Origin: Pyricularia pennisetigena
Lineage: Eukaryota; Ascomycota; Sordariomycetes; Magnaporthales; Pyriculariaceae
Reading direction: 5' to 3'
Length of the DNA stretch: 64,000 nucleotides
Assembly (NCBI RefSeq): GCF_004337985.1
Contig: NC_043742.1
Coordinates: 5,321,259-5,385,258 of the forward strand
The translations under genes and the position numbers were made by a program. Below the pieces are notes generated by a model that was not told the DNA's origin, ran no database searches, and worked only from the letters and a program-made list of their open reading frames with translations. This document shows, piece by piece, positions 11,436-24,239 of this stretch; positions within the stretch are counted from its first letter, which is position 1, and each line of letters starts with the position of its first letter.

Positions 11436-12949
11436 TAGTCATGCGCACAATCCAAAGTCGGTTGCATGCCTGGGGCTTTCTCCAAAAGAAGAAAGAAAAC
11501 CGCTGTCGGCATTCTTATCAAAACCGACTTCACTAAGGCAATATTATCTCATGGTCACGAACACGGTCATGAAAATAACAAACGATTCCAGCCACCATGG
11601 TAGGCATCACCAATAGCCTGCTGATACTACCTGCTCTGTATTCGATAGTAGGAGAAAACGACAAGTTCTCCGTCCGAGTCTGCTTCACATTGCGAACTTA
11701 CAGACTGCAATAATCAGCCTGCAGTTCGACTTTACACTTCATCACCATTATTACATCAAAGAAAAAACAACCAGCAACACTACTAACCTTTTCCTTTGTC
11801 AATATGCACCAAAATGCTATACTCTTACCAGCCCACAGTCCAGTACACGGTCTCCTTCCTTGATTCTTCGTAGTTAAGATGTCTATTATATTCACAGAAG
11901 AAATCATTTGCACCGAACGAATCACAGAGACCATTCACTCTTTCAACCTATAAACTCTCCTATCTTCTGTTTTATTTATGTTTTGGACGTTTTGGCGCGG
12001 ATATCGAATTTCAAACCCCCCCAAATTGAGGGAAACGGATGGGAAGGGGAATTTCCGCTGGGTATTACGTATTCCTTTTTTCTTGTCCTTTCCCGTTTCT
12101 TTACTTCACTGTTCATAAATGTAATCATCTAAAATTTCTATGAGACCTCATGGTCCGACCTAGTTTTAGGCCACGATACCACCATAACAGGTTTGCATAA
12201 ACTGCTGCCAAGTATCTCGGAACGATGTGAATTATCACAATCCGCCTTATTACCTGTACGACCAGCGGTGTTTGCAAGGCAGCCTTAACCTCAGATATTG
12301 GGGTTCGCTCAGTTTAGCTGCCTCGGTATTCACATGAAGAATCGAGAACTGTGATACAGGGCAGGTAAAAAGATAATTCGCCAAGTACCTGCCTCCCTAC
12401 TACATACCTCCATGCCTAGGCGCCCATTTGTCGGTCAAGACACAAGAGTCGATTGGGTGCCTTTACTTGTGGAACATCTGTGTCGACAAAGAAAAGTAAA
12501 TAATTATCTACCTTAGGTAGTTGGCAAAGAGTATAGTGTCGTCTAAGAGACAAATAATAAATCAGTATATGCTAGCAGGTATGACGCTTCCTGATCCAAG
12601 TTGCCAGGCAATTCAGCACAAGATCACTATGCAGCCCCACAGAACTTGAACTCATTAAAGCGCGACGCGACTGCCTTTTTGACCCAATCCATCAGTTTCT
12701 GCCCCACTCAACCCCGCAGTCTGGTTGCCTAGCTAGACGTCAAGGTATTGGTCTGGAGCTGTCAAGCTCCTGGGAATAGATGATGTTCACATCCCCAATA
12801 CATAAATCCGGGCAAATCCGCAACCTTCACCTTACCACGATCATCACCGATATTATCTGGTCCCGGCTGAATATTTCAAAAGCTGGACTTTAGGGACGCT
12901 TGGAGTATCATTCATTGGCGCTGCAGTTCAGCGGCAAGCATTCGCCATC
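11436..12949. other. Intergenic between TEM1 and CAND1
   Basis: About 1.5 kb containing the TEM1 3' region and the CAND1 promoter. A short palindrome, CTACCTTAGGTAG, lies near 12510. No gene supported. Confidence 0.5.
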
Positions 12950-15900
12950 ATGGCGACCTTACTTCCACCTCATCCGACGTCTCAGACGATTAATTCGTTA
13001 CTCGGAAAGCTGTCAGATGCCGATCCTGACTTTCGATTCATGTCCTTGAACGATATCCTCACAGTTCTCGACAATGCTAAACACGATATTCTTCTTAATG
13101 ACTACAATACTGCTGCTCGAACCGTCGATCACATTGTTAAGGCCCTGGACGACCAAAATGGAGAGGTGCAAAATCTAGCCATTAAGTGGTGAGTGGTTTC
13201 CTTGACTGTTACATCTTGGTGGAATCCTCCAACCCGGTGAAGCATAAGACAGCTAATCCGACTCTTCCTCTTTAATCAGTTTGGGCCCTCTGGTTCAAAA
13301 GCTACCTCCACAGACCATTGGCCCTTTGATCGAGAAGCTCTCGACGATGACGCCCAAGAACTCAGTGGATAACACTGTACCATCGCTTGCCCTACGAGCA
13401 GTTATTGCCGCTCTTCCAAGGCCAGCGCCTGGTGCTACATTCTGGGACAAGACCGTTGAGGATGCCTATAATCCGATCAGCCGGGTACTCATCCCCAGAC
13501 TCCTAGGCAAGTCGACTCAGAACACCAAGGCTCCAGCCTCTCTGCGTCTTCCTCCGTTCGGCGAGGGACTGTTGGACCCTGGGTCAATGAATATTGAAGC
13601 TGTCGACGTCTTGATTGAATTGGTCCACTGCTTCGGCCCGATGCTTGCGTCTTACGAAGTTGAGGCCCTGCATGAAGGTGTCGTGGGACTCCTGGACAGC
13701 GAATCTCTGGCATACAGCGTGAAGAAGCGGGCGGTTGTGGCCATTTCAAGCCTGGCCGTCTATACCAACGATGCTGTCCTCGACAAGTTTGTTCAGTTGG
13801 CAGTTGCCAAACTTGGGAATCGCGCCACTTCGAGGAGTACGCAACGATTGTACATCACCATTTTCGGGTCTATGGCGCGCTCTATTCCCCACAGGTTTGG
13901 ACGTCATATGCAGGATGTTGCGCCACACATCATCTCGATTCTCGGTGAGGAAGAGCTCCAGCAGCACATGGAGCTTGTCAACGATGGCGCCGATACCGGA
14001 CCGGAGTTCAACGACATTCGCGAGGCCTCTTTGGTAGCGTTGGATTCCTTTCTTGCGTCTTGCCCTGTGGAGATGCGGGCGTTCACAGACGAAACTATCA
14101 GTTCTTCACTTCGCTACTTGAAGTACGACCCGAACTACTCAAATGACATAGAAGATGACGACGAGATGGATGAAGATGAGGATGATGCCATGGACGGATT
14201 TGACGATGACGACGAGTTCGATACTGGTGACGGTTTCGACGATGACGACGATGCGAGCTGGAAAGTCCGACGCTGTGCTGCCAAAGTCATACACACCCTT
14301 ATTGCCACTAGAAGCAATGGAGATCTTTTGGACAGCGGCGTTCTCTACAATGCTGCAGCATCCCTTGTGAAACGGTTTGATGAGCGCGAGGAGACCGTGA
14401 GGCTGGAGATCATTGCGGCACTTTCATTGCTGGTACGCAAGACCGGTGAAGGCCACATCCCCGAGTTCTCGCTCGATAGCTCGCAAGTAGATTATCTTAG
14501 CCAATTGCCACCCAGTCGCAAGCGGAGACGGCAAAGCAGCGGTGGGGGTGCTGCGGCTATCGGGCTGGCTACCGACTCGAGCCTGGCAGGCACCGGACTA
14601 ACCTCGCCGGTCCTAGAGAAGGTTCCGGCGTCAGGCCCTCGCGCTGACCTGGCCAAGATGACGCCTGCAATTGTGAAAGCAGGCACCAAGCTCCTGAAGG
14701 GCAAGCTCTTGTCTACCAAGCAAGCTGTGATCAATCTGTTTGATGACATTGTTAAGGTTCAGAGCGGTGGTTTATCTGGATATCTCGACCAGATTATGGA
14801 TCCCACTATTGAGGCGATGAAACCGACAACTACTTCAGCAACTTCGGCTGGTCTTCTGTCATCTGGAGGAAGCGCATCAGCTACACCTGTAACTCTGCGT
14901 GTTGCAGCTTTACGGCTGATGAGTGATGTGGCCAAGACTCACTCGTCGCAGCTGCTACAACCTCATTTGAGTAAAATCGTTGTCTGTGTGGTAGCTGTGG
15001 TCAAGGATCGATTCTACAAGATCTCAGCTGAAGCGATACAAACGGTAGAGGAGATCGTTAAGGCCATTACGCCTCCACGTGCCCGGAAAACTGCCGGGAA
15101 GTTCAAGGAAGAACTCCACAAGCTCTACGACGTGATCGTCGACCGCCTGGTGGCCAATGACGCAGACACTGAGGTTAGGCAAAAGGCCATACACGCACTA
15201 GGAACTCTTTTGGCGCGAACATCCTCAGGCGAAGGGGCAGATTTGCTGCCTGCTGCCGAACGCACCAAGGCCCTGGGTTATCTCTTGGAACGCCTGCGTA
15301 ACGAGACCACACGACTGTCCGCCGTAAGGGCTGTTGATAACGTGGCTGCTTCGGCATCCGGGGATGCACAATTCGAGGCTCAATGGACCCAAGAGGTTGT
15401 TGTTGAGCTAGCTGCTCAGTTGCGCAAGTCTAATCGGGCCCTCAGGGGCGCAAGTGTGCAGGCTTTGAGTCACTTGACGCAGTCTCCGTCGGTTCGTGCA
15501 AATCTTGGTGACGAGACAGTCTCTGCTTTAATTGCAGATCTCCAGCCAGTCATCCTCAATAACGATGCCCACCTCCTCAGCCCTGCACTTCACGTCATGG
15601 CGGATCTGGTGGAGAAGAACCCCGAACTTGCCGTCAACAGTCAAACCATCTCTGTGATTTGCGAACTCCTCCGTACCCCCACTGCTGCCTCAGTTCTAGA
15701 GCCGCTCCTCACGCTGGTGACACGAGTTGGCCAGAGCGGTATTGGCGGCCCATTGATGGCAGGGCTTCTCAAAGATGTTGGTATTGGAGGGGACCCCGTC
15801 GTAGTTGGAAAGGTCATAGGAAACCTTTTGGTTTCCAGTGGAGACTCTGCAGGGGTTACGCTGGACAGCTTCATTGCAGAAGCCCGGAATTCAAGCAGCG

Positions 15901-17286
15901 ACCAAGCTCGCGCAAGCCTTGCCCTTGCAGTACTCGGAGAAGCTGGCTTGCGCCTGGGTGCCAAATCACCCATGACCCCGGACATCTTCCTCCAACAGTT
16001 CGGGACGGATTTCGACAAGGTCTCTATCTCCGCTGCAGTTGCGCTTGGACGTGCTGGCGCAGGCAATGTTGAGCAGTATCTTCCAGTGATTCTTGAGGGC
16101 ATAGGACAGTCTGGCAGTAGACAGTATCTGCTTCTCCAATCAGTCAAGGAAATACTGCAGCAAGTCTCATCGTCTCAAATGGACATTGCAGGTTATCTTC
16201 CTCAAATCTGGACGCATCTACTGAACGCATCGGAGTCGGAGGACAACAAGGCCATTGTCGCAGAATGTATCGGCCGGCTAGTCATTATAGCACCACAGAC
16301 ATTCGTGCCGAAGCTTCAGGTAAGCCAACGTTCCCATCTGATATTGTTGCATGGTCTCGACCGAATCACTAACGAGATACGTGAACACATAGAGCCTCCT
16401 GCAAGATTCTTCACAGCAATTGAGGGCGATTTCTATTCAAGGTCTCCGCTACACTTTGCCGGAGTCTAACGACGCATTCGATGCCATCATCAAGGAGCAG
16501 TTGGTCCCGATACTGATCACGGTTCTTCAAGACAAGGAGCTGGAAATCCGTCGCTTGGCTATGACTGCACTCAACTCCGCCGCACACAACAAGCCTGATC
16601 TAATCTTGGGCCAGCTTAGCCAGTTGCTGCCGCATGTTATGAAGGAATCAATGAAGAACCAAAGCCTCGTTCGTGAGGTTCAGATGGGCCCCTTCAAGCA
16701 TACAGTCGATGATGGTCTTGAGGTCCGCAAGGTAAGAGCCAAAAATTCTCATGCCATCACTCGCCGAGTCGCATTTGACTAACTTGGCCTGCAGAGTGCC
16801 TATGAAACCTTGTATGCTCTGATGGAGACTGCATTCTCCCGGCTAGATATCATTCAGCTTTACGACCGTATCATCGATGGACTGCGTGACGACACTGACA
16901 TTCGCGGCCTCTGCAATCTGATGCTTTCGAAGCTGGTGTACCTGGCGCCTGAGGAGACCACTCGACGACTGGACGCCATCGCTGCTGCCTTCCGTGGTAC
17001 TCTATCTACAAAGCTCAAAGAGAACGCAGTCAAGCAGGAGATTGAGAAACAAAACGAGGCCAACAGAAGCGTTCTTCGTGTGAGCCTGTTACTCAACGAG
17101 AAGCTTCTGGGTAGTTTGGCTGCTTCGGGAAGCGGGTCAAGCACAGCAGGCGGTCCTATGCCTGTCGGCTTTACCCCGGTGTGGAACTCATACTGGGAGA
17201 CGATCAACAAAGATCACAAAGTAGCTCTCAAGGAGTTACGTGAAGAGAACATGGCTATGAGGGATACAGGTGCATCTGCCCGTTAG
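12950..17286 (+). CDS. CAND1: Cullin-associated NEDD8-dissociated protein CAND1 (TIP120)
   Basis: There are four exons: 12950-13188, 13280-16319, 16393-16731 and 16795-17286, giving 1369 residues. CAND1 wraps unneddylated cullin-RING ligases and exchanges their substrate-receptor modules, in cytosol and nucleus. The protein is a series of HEAT repeats. The N-terminal LLGKLSDADPDFRFMSLNDI, an acidic stretch (about residues 369-404, mostly Asp/Glu) and the C-terminal blocks NSAAHNKP, MGPFKHTVDDGLEVRK and NAVKQEIEKQ match the family. Length exceeds human CAND1 (1230). In Aspergillus nidulans the protein is split between two genes, whereas here one gene encodes both parts. The acceptor at 16392 was chosen because it restores SLLQDSSQQLRAIS in frame. 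Confidence 0.96.
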
Positions 17287-18330
17287 CACCCGGACAATGC
17301 GACCTCAAGACTGCCTAATATGCTGGCCAATGTGTCAATTGGCGCGACGGCAATGCCTGGGTCTGCAGGCCCTGAAAAAGGCAAAAAGCGCGACTGGCGA
17401 GGGCGATTATTGCTTTGAAGATGAGAAGCTCAGGAAGTTGGGCAGGATTTACATGGAATAAATAGCCAAAATATCAGGAACAGTCTCGTTCGTTATGGCT
17501 AGCGGTATCCGCATTGTTAATTCAAATAAGATAGCATCGCCTATCATGCCGTATGACATAACTCCTGTGTTTGTTTGGTTTAATCGTTGGGTTGCAAGGA
17601 TGCCCTTTTCAAACTTTTTTTTTTTTTTCGGAGACAGGCGATATGTTCGGAGCCACTTGAGCTTGGTGGAAACATAGAAGAGTATACAGACGACCAGAGA
17701 AAAATCTGGATTGCACGCACGTAAATTGGATTCATACCACTGGGTATCTTCAAGGTGGATCCAGAAACCAACCGAGGCTTACTAGACACTGGATGAAATA
17801 GAGCGCAGTTGACACATCTGCCTAGACTGACAGGCAGATGAGCTGCTCTCAGAATCCACGTATCTAAACCCAAGGCGGCGAAGAGAGAGCTGCGAAGTGC
17901 AGCGTTGAGCTTGGATTCAAAAGCCTTAAAAAAAAAAAAAAAAAAAAGACACGAAGTTGGCAGGGATCGAACACAGGACACAGGTCGGTAAAAGGGGGCG
18001 GTGAGCATCAGGCTCGGCAAAACGGAGCGTCAAAATCGTCAATGCGATAAAAACAACTGAAAGATCCACGTTCTGAGGAATTGAGACTATCTGCTCATTC
18101 AAATTAGTTATGATAATGGGTCTAATACTTGAAATGCAACCCGTCGGTTCCCTTCCAAGCGTGTCGGGACTTTTCGTCAAGACGATAGGTAAGCCTATGT
18201 ATACCATTACTACCGATTACTGCCATAGCGACTACAGCGTTCTTAATAACTAGTAATCAGCGATGCAATGGGAACTAAACGCAGCCTAACTTCCTCACGG
18301 TAGGCTAGTTGATGGCCATCTTGGTGGGAG
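17287..18330. other. Convergent intergenic region with A20 tract
   Basis: About 1 kb between the CAND1 stop and the permease stop. It contains T runs near 17617 and an A20 tract at 17928-17947. Next to that tract the minus strand reads GTTCGATCC, a box-B-like word, but no tRNA fold can be formed. Confidence 0.5.
17928..17947. repeat. A20 homopolymer
   Basis: Twenty A residues in intergenic sequence. It is the left-most of the long A/T runs that crowd 17.6-36 kb. Confidence 0.9.
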
Positions 18331-20099
18331 TCACGAGGTCTGTGCCGAGTTGAAGCCCTGTTTCTCACTGACAATCACCGCTTGCGACATGGTCGAGGCA
18401 TCCGCCTCTGGATGGACATCCTCGATGGGCGCCTGTTCAAAGCCATGGGTGCTGTCATCACCCTGCATCGGCCACAGCCAGTTCGCCACGGCATATGAGA
18501 GACCCCCAACCACAAAGCTCAGTTCCCAGCCGAGTGCGTAGAGATTCGACGCCGCCGCAGATTTCTCCGTGGTGCCGAAGCTCATGATGAAGCCTGGCAG
18601 CGGCAGCAGAAACCCAACGAGGAACGATGCGTACGCGCGGAGGTTGAAGCCTCCCGTGTAGTAGTACCGCCCCTCCTTGCTCTTGGTGAAGAGGTCCGGG
18701 ATGTGCAGGTTCCCCCGCCGACAGACGAAGTAGTCGATGATCATGATGGCGACCACCGGACCTTGGAATATGGAATAGCCGTTGAGGAAGTTTAGGAACC
18801 CGGCGGCGGAGGAGACGATCCGCCAGGGCACGATGGCAAAGGCGACGATAAGGCAGAGGAACTGACCGCGGACGATGTTGAGGTATCGGGGCAGCAGGGC
18901 CGTGACGTCGGCGGCGAAGGGGATGAAGTTGCAGGCGATGGACGTGCCGAGGGTGGCAAAGGCGAAGCTTGCGGCGGCGAAGAACACACCCGCTCGGGCT
19001 GCGGGCGTGTACCCCTGGTCGAGGATTCCGTTGAGGAGATCATAGGGGTTCCAGTATGCCTTGCCGTATAGGTTGATTACCGCTGACTTTTTTTTTTTTT
19101 CAAAACCAAAATGGTTTCTGTTAGTTTGCCACTGAGTCAAGACGACGAAGTGGTAGAGGATATAGAGCTCACCGTGCTGATTATGCCAAACGAGGCGCAG
19201 AGGGTCTGGCCCACGGGCAGAGCTATAATCTGACCCCAAATCTGTGCATTTCTCGTCTTGGAGTACCTGGCAATGTCCGGTATTGTGACCAGAAGCGCCG
19301 AGTTGGCTCCCATTATGGCGTTGAACTGCGAGACGATGGCCCAGGCGAGAATGGACGTGGAAGTCCGGGCAGCCTCGGCCTGGGCATCGAGCGCTGCTGC
19401 TCCGACACCATTGCCGTTCTTTGTGGCCCATATGATGATGCCCAGACCGGCGGCGGGGACGACGACCGACTTGACGGTGAACAAGTGCTGGATGCGAGAC
19501 GTGTGGACGAAGAGGAAGGGTATGGTGAAGACGAAGGCGAGGAAAAAGCCGACCATGGTCTGCGTGGTTATGTACTGGTCGGCGGGTATGCCGTTGGGGA
19601 TCTGCTCCCACGAGGGGAAGATGCACCTCAGGCAAATGGAGATGAACTGGCCCTCAAAGTAGAGCTGCACGCCGCCCCAGATGATGCCCAGGATGGAGCG
19701 CAGGACCACGACGAAGAACTGGCCGTAGACGCCAAAGCTGGCGCGTGAAAGGACCGGATAACCGATGTGGTAGCGCGAGGCGGCGAAACCGTTCAGGACC
19801 ATGACGGCGGCGGAGAGGAGGTTCGCGAAGAAGACGACGAGCAGCGCATCTCTGACGGTGGCGCCGACGGTGATGAGGGAGGCGCCGATGCTCCAGGTCG
19901 ACACGTTCCAGGACTCGCTCCACCAGTAGGCGAAGAAGCTCCAGACGGTCCATGTTTGTCGGCTCGGCGGCGACGGCAGGAGGTCCTCGTTCACGAGGAT
20001 CGAGTCGGAGCTTTCGAGCTTGATGGCATCGTTGAAAGCTCGAGGCGAGCTGAATGCCGTCTTGAGACGTTGCAAACGCGTCTGGGGTTGAGGTTCCAT
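18331..20099 (-). CDS. NCS1 permease, Fur-type (uracil/allantoin-like transporter)
   Basis: The exons are 20099..19173 and 19086..18331, with an 86-base intron, giving 560 residues. The family consists of plasma-membrane symporters for nucleobases, allantoin, hydantoins and related N-heterocycles. The Fur-type signature NEDLLPSPPSRQTWTVWSFF sits near residue 37, followed by about 12 hydrophobic segments, with SRASFGVYGQFF, MGANSALLVTIPDIARYSK and NLYGKAYWNPYDLL as further family blocks. The exact substrate cannot be read. Unusually, the intron ends in an A13 run directly before its AG (plus strand 19088-19100) instead of a pyrimidine tract. This acceptor was chosen because it joins GIIST to SAVINLYGK in frame. 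The gene is divergent from the C2H2 regulator. Confidence 0.93.
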
Positions 20100-21420
20100 T
20101 TTTTTCTACATTTGATGTTTCCTTGCAAATTACTGGAGGTAGTTGGAAAGCCAGACGGCGAGAGTTGCCCCAGATCAGACGAGATCCGACGAGAGACTAA
20201 CTGGCGGGCCGTTCATCTTGTACGAGCCAATTTTTTTTTTCTTCTTCTTTTTCTTTTTGCTTATGTATGTGTATATGTCTGTTTTTCACCTCTCCGCTAC
20301 TTATCTCAATATTGATCTCCCCCCTCCCCCTGAAGGGACGACAAATGAAGAGACGACAAATTTCACCGTCATTATGCTGGTTCAGTGCGACACAGTGGTA
20401 CCAACAACCCTAGGGCGATAAACTGATAAATCATGCCATGCAACAACTCATATATTTGTTATGCCGGCATGGGCAGGCAGGCAACATGCAAATAAAAGAC
20501 AGATAAGGAGTAGCGTTTATTAGAGTTTGAGGTTGCATGTTTGCTTGGCCATACGGATCGGAGGAAATACGTAGGGGTGGGATATTAATTACTTCGTATG
20601 ATACCTGAGCCACGTACTAGTATTTGGTAGAACCATCGATGCAACGAGACTTGGTCAAGGTAAAAGTACGGTTAAACCTGATAGGTATAGTGTCTTGTGG
20701 ATATGCTTCAGTGTGCCCTGGTTATTGAACCACCCTGCGGTAGAGACGAAATTTAGGAGGGGTCTAGTGGGTTTCGGCGCCGCGCATCCCGCATTTCTGC
20801 CACTTGATTGAGTAAAATTTGCCGGCCAAGTCCCCCGCACCCTTCCCTGCTTCCGGCAACGGCGAGGATGGACTAACAGTACCCGCAACCTGCAGGCCGG
20901 GGGGGTTTTTTTTTTTTTCTTTTTTTTTTTTTTTTTCTCTCGACCCATGCTCTTTCCAACAGCTTGCAGGGGGACCATGAAGAGGGTCCTCGTACGAGTT
21001 GCAGGCGTGGTGAATGAACTTCCGGCAGGCAAACAAGTTTCCTTGCCTTGGTTTGTTTTTACCCCCCGTTTTAGTTTGTGAATGAAACAGAAAGGAAAAA
21101 AAAAGATAGGACAATTATACTTATATCACAAGCCAAGTGGTGCTTGTTTTTAACTTGGATGGTTTCTGCCCTCCCGCCCTGCGCGGGCAACATCGTCAGT
21201 TACCACACCCAGTATGCCGTCATTCGCTAACCACCCGTCGCTCTTCACTAAGGGAAAATAAGCAGGAAGGTGCCCACGCAGCACTGGACGGCTTTTCTAC
21301 CGAGTAAAACAACTGCCGCCCACATCTCCACACAACCTTCTTTTTTTTTTTGTGACCCGCTCAAGGTTGAGGGAAGTACTTGTGCCGTATCATTATTCAT
21401 TTCATTGTTGCCCAGAAGCA
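20100..21420. promoter_or_regulatory. Shared divergent upstream region of permease and C2H2 regulator
   Basis: 1.3 kb between two divergent start codons, so it probably carries both promoters. It contains the interrupted T run at 20906-20936 (T13, C, T17) after a G stretch, and more T-rich patches near 20230 and 21340. I found no repeat word clear enough to call an operator. Confidence 0.5.
20906..20936. repeat. T13-C-T17 tract
   Basis: Near-perfect T homopolymer in the divergent promoter region, preceded by a run of G. Confidence 0.9.
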
Positions 21421-24199
21421 ATGCACAAATGCACATACGACGGGTGTTCCCGCAGCTTCAAACGGCCAGAGCATTTGTCTAGGCACAGACTGAACCGTAA
21501 GCTTTTCTGTTCCACAAATGATTTTTTTTCTTTTCTTTTTTTCTTTTTTTTTTTTTCTTCTCTTTTATTTTATTTTTTCTTTTTCTTTTTATATGTATTT
21601 TTTATTGTTCGTCAGTTCGCCTAGATTAAGCTAGATCTGGACTGGACTCTAGACTAGACCTATATCTTCTTGATCTGCTTCCATCAGTGCCTTGACCCAT
21701 AATGATGCCGTTTGATCTTCTGGTTGTTTGTTACTTCTTTTTCCGCAACACCTGGTTTCGACGTACCGTACAATATATTTGATTAGATTATTGACCTGAC
21801 GTTTAGATCAACCTCGTACAATCCACGAATGCAGCATCTGCCACAAAGACTTTGTGCGTCTGGATCTGCTCCAACGCCATCTCCGCCGGCATGATCGGGG
21901 AATGGTAAAGTACAGGAACTCGGGTGGCTATTCCACGAGGACCGAGCTCCCGGTTCGTCATGCCGACGTGCAAAAGCCAGAAGAGTCCCGATCAGTGCCG
22001 GCGTCGGAGTATAAGCCGGAGCAGAAACAACTACCCTCTAGGGCAAAGTCAGAATTCTCTCAGGTTTCCGGATCCCCCCTGAGTTCCATGAGCCAAGATG
22101 TGCTTGATCCGGTCCTTCTCCAAGCTGCCCAGTTGGCCAGTCAAGAAAACGGATATCTCGCCCCTGGGAACCCGTCAGAGCCGATGCAGCAGCTTACTTT
22201 TTTCCACGGGCCCAGTGATGGATCTTGGTTCACTCAAGATCTGGACTGGCTTTTTGGTTCGAGTCCGGAAGAAGTGTCGTCAAGGTTCGGCGATTTGCAA
22301 CCCATTAGTCAAAGCTCTCCGCTGGAGAGTTTCCCGGGATCGTTTGTTCCTCCCCCTTCTCATAACCAGGATAGCGACTTTATCGATCCCGTGTCACGAC
22401 AACGGGTGATGGAGGCACTCTCGTCTCTCCCTGCCGAGCTGTTGACTTCGAGTTTCTTTGACGCTGCCAACTTGCAGATGTTTATGCAAAATTATTGGCT
22501 CGAGTACAATCCACATTTCCAAATGCTACATCGTCCAAGTTTCTGTGTAGCCGATGTCCCCCCTTTGTTGCTAGTCTCGCTCTTGACGCTCGGTGCGACC
22601 TTGTCTCCCGACGACTCACACTATGCTGTGGCCGAGAAGATTCATCAGAACCTCCGATGGTTGATATTTACGGTATGGCAAGACAAGCAAAAAAAAAAAA
22701 AAAAATTCCTTGTTTGTCTCCGATTAAGTGGCTAGACTATGAGCTCCGGCGCTGACTCTTCTTTTTGAATTAGTCACCGTCTTTCAGGACTCCCGCCCCT
22801 CTGTGGGTGATCCAGTCTTTGTTGATCGTCCAGGCATATGAGAAGATGTTCTCTACAAGGAAACTACACGAAATGTCACATATATTCCACTCTTCGGTAA
22901 TCACGGTATGCTATACCTGGTGCGAACAAACCAAGCGCTCAATGTGCAAGATACTTATAATAGTACGTTTTCAACTCCATCTAGCTTATGCGGCGAGGGA
23001 GCTGCTACAGTCCAGGACAGACCACCGGCGGCGACCTCTCGAACCTGGAAAACACATGGCATCGGTGGATTGAACAAGAGTTGACCCATCGGGCCGCTTA
23101 TTTTGCTTTCGTCATGGATGCTCAGCACTCTTCCATATTTGGACATGCCGCGGTGCTATCTTTGACCGATATTCGACTGCCATTACCATGTGCAGAAGCG
23201 CTATGGGATGCGCCCACCGCGACTGCATGGAATCGAGAACGCTCTCGGCAGCCCTCCTCGACGCCTTTTTTTCTCCCCGCGCTCCGGGCTCTACTCTGTC
23301 GCCAACCCTTGCCACATACCTATAGCACTTTTGCACGCTTTGTGCTGCTGCATGGGCTGTTCAGCCTCACTCGCCACATGACCATAAGAGACCAGACAGC
23401 CTCCTTCATTGGAGGAAACACCTTCAGCCGCCCCGCCGACCCGGAAGCTAACATCACCAGCGCTTCGGCGTCTCCGCACCCAGAGGATGTCGATGACTGG
23501 CGTGAACGGGTTGCTCGTGCTGTTGATACCTGGTCACTGAGCCTCTTTTCCCGTTCTCCATCGCTTTGTCTCGAGGCCGCCAAGCCACTGCAGCATATTG
23601 CACACATCAACATCCACACCAACTTGATTGACTTTCACATTCTAGCAGGGGCGCCCAACCTTGCCACAGGAGTGCGCGCCCATCCGGCAAGCATCAGTGA
23701 CGACAGCCAATATGCGAGGGCCTGTGAAAGAGTCCTAGCCTGGACCAGGGACCTACCCAATGCAAAGCAAACGTTGATTCACTGTCTCACCTTGATCCAG
23801 GAGACCATGTTTACCCGGACACAGTATGTGGCTTCCGAGGACAACATCCTTTTGCGACCCTGGGTTTTGTATCATAGCACTCTCGTGGTCTGGGCCTATG
23901 GAGTGCTTACCGAGGGGATCCAGCTGGGGGGAGTCTGTAGTGCTGAGGATTATCTTTCACATATGCTCAACCACCTACTGGGGAATGGTGATTTTTCACA
24001 GCTGCGCGGGGCCAATCAGACCTCGGGTCTCATTGCATCAGTCAGCGCCGCGCTCGACAACTGCAGGTGGGAGCTCTTGCGGGAGGCCAAGGAGACGCTT
24101 GACTCCCTCGGGCCACAGTCCAGGCTTCTGTTATCCATCAGAGGGGCCACGGGCTTTTCTGATGTGACACGCGAAAGAACAGTTGGCATGCCGGAGTAA
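21421..24199 (+). CDS. C2H2 zinc-finger transcription factor with fungal_trans domain
   Basis: There are four exons: 21421-21496, 21807-22672, 22774-22905 and 22985-24199, giving 762 residues. Two C2H2 fingers sit at the N-terminus. The first is C-x4-C...H-x3-H from MHKCTYDGCSRSF, and the second starts HECSICHKDF and is split from the first by intron 1. A Ser/Gln/Pro-rich middle follows. The fungal-specific regulatory domain then begins near residue 225 and includes YEKMFSTRKLHEMSHIFHSS and LMRRGSCY, a usual block in this class. Intron 1 is long for this window (310 bases) and T-rich. Intron 2 holds an A17 run. The gene is flanked by a divergent permease and a convergent lactonase only 40 bases away, so a role as local regulator is plausible but inferred. 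Confidence 0.93.
21522..21602. repeat. T-rich low-complexity tract in intron 1 of the C2H2 gene
   Basis: About 80 bases, nearly all T with scattered C and A. It accounts for much of the unusual length of the intron. Confidence 0.85.
22689..22705. repeat. A17 homopolymer in intron 2 of the C2H2 gene
   Basis: Seventeen A residues shortly after the donor site at 22673. Confidence 0.9.
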
Positions 24200-24239
24200 T
24201 GGAGGGAAACAACGGAGCAGCTCCCTTGAATGAGCAAGT

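Noticed and set aside
17940..18030. tRNA-like box B (GTTCGATCC on the minus strand) followed by a T20 terminator-like run
   Set aside because: The T-stem pairs poorly (C-C and T-C mismatches) and no complementary acceptor strand lies upstream, so no cloverleaf can be formed.
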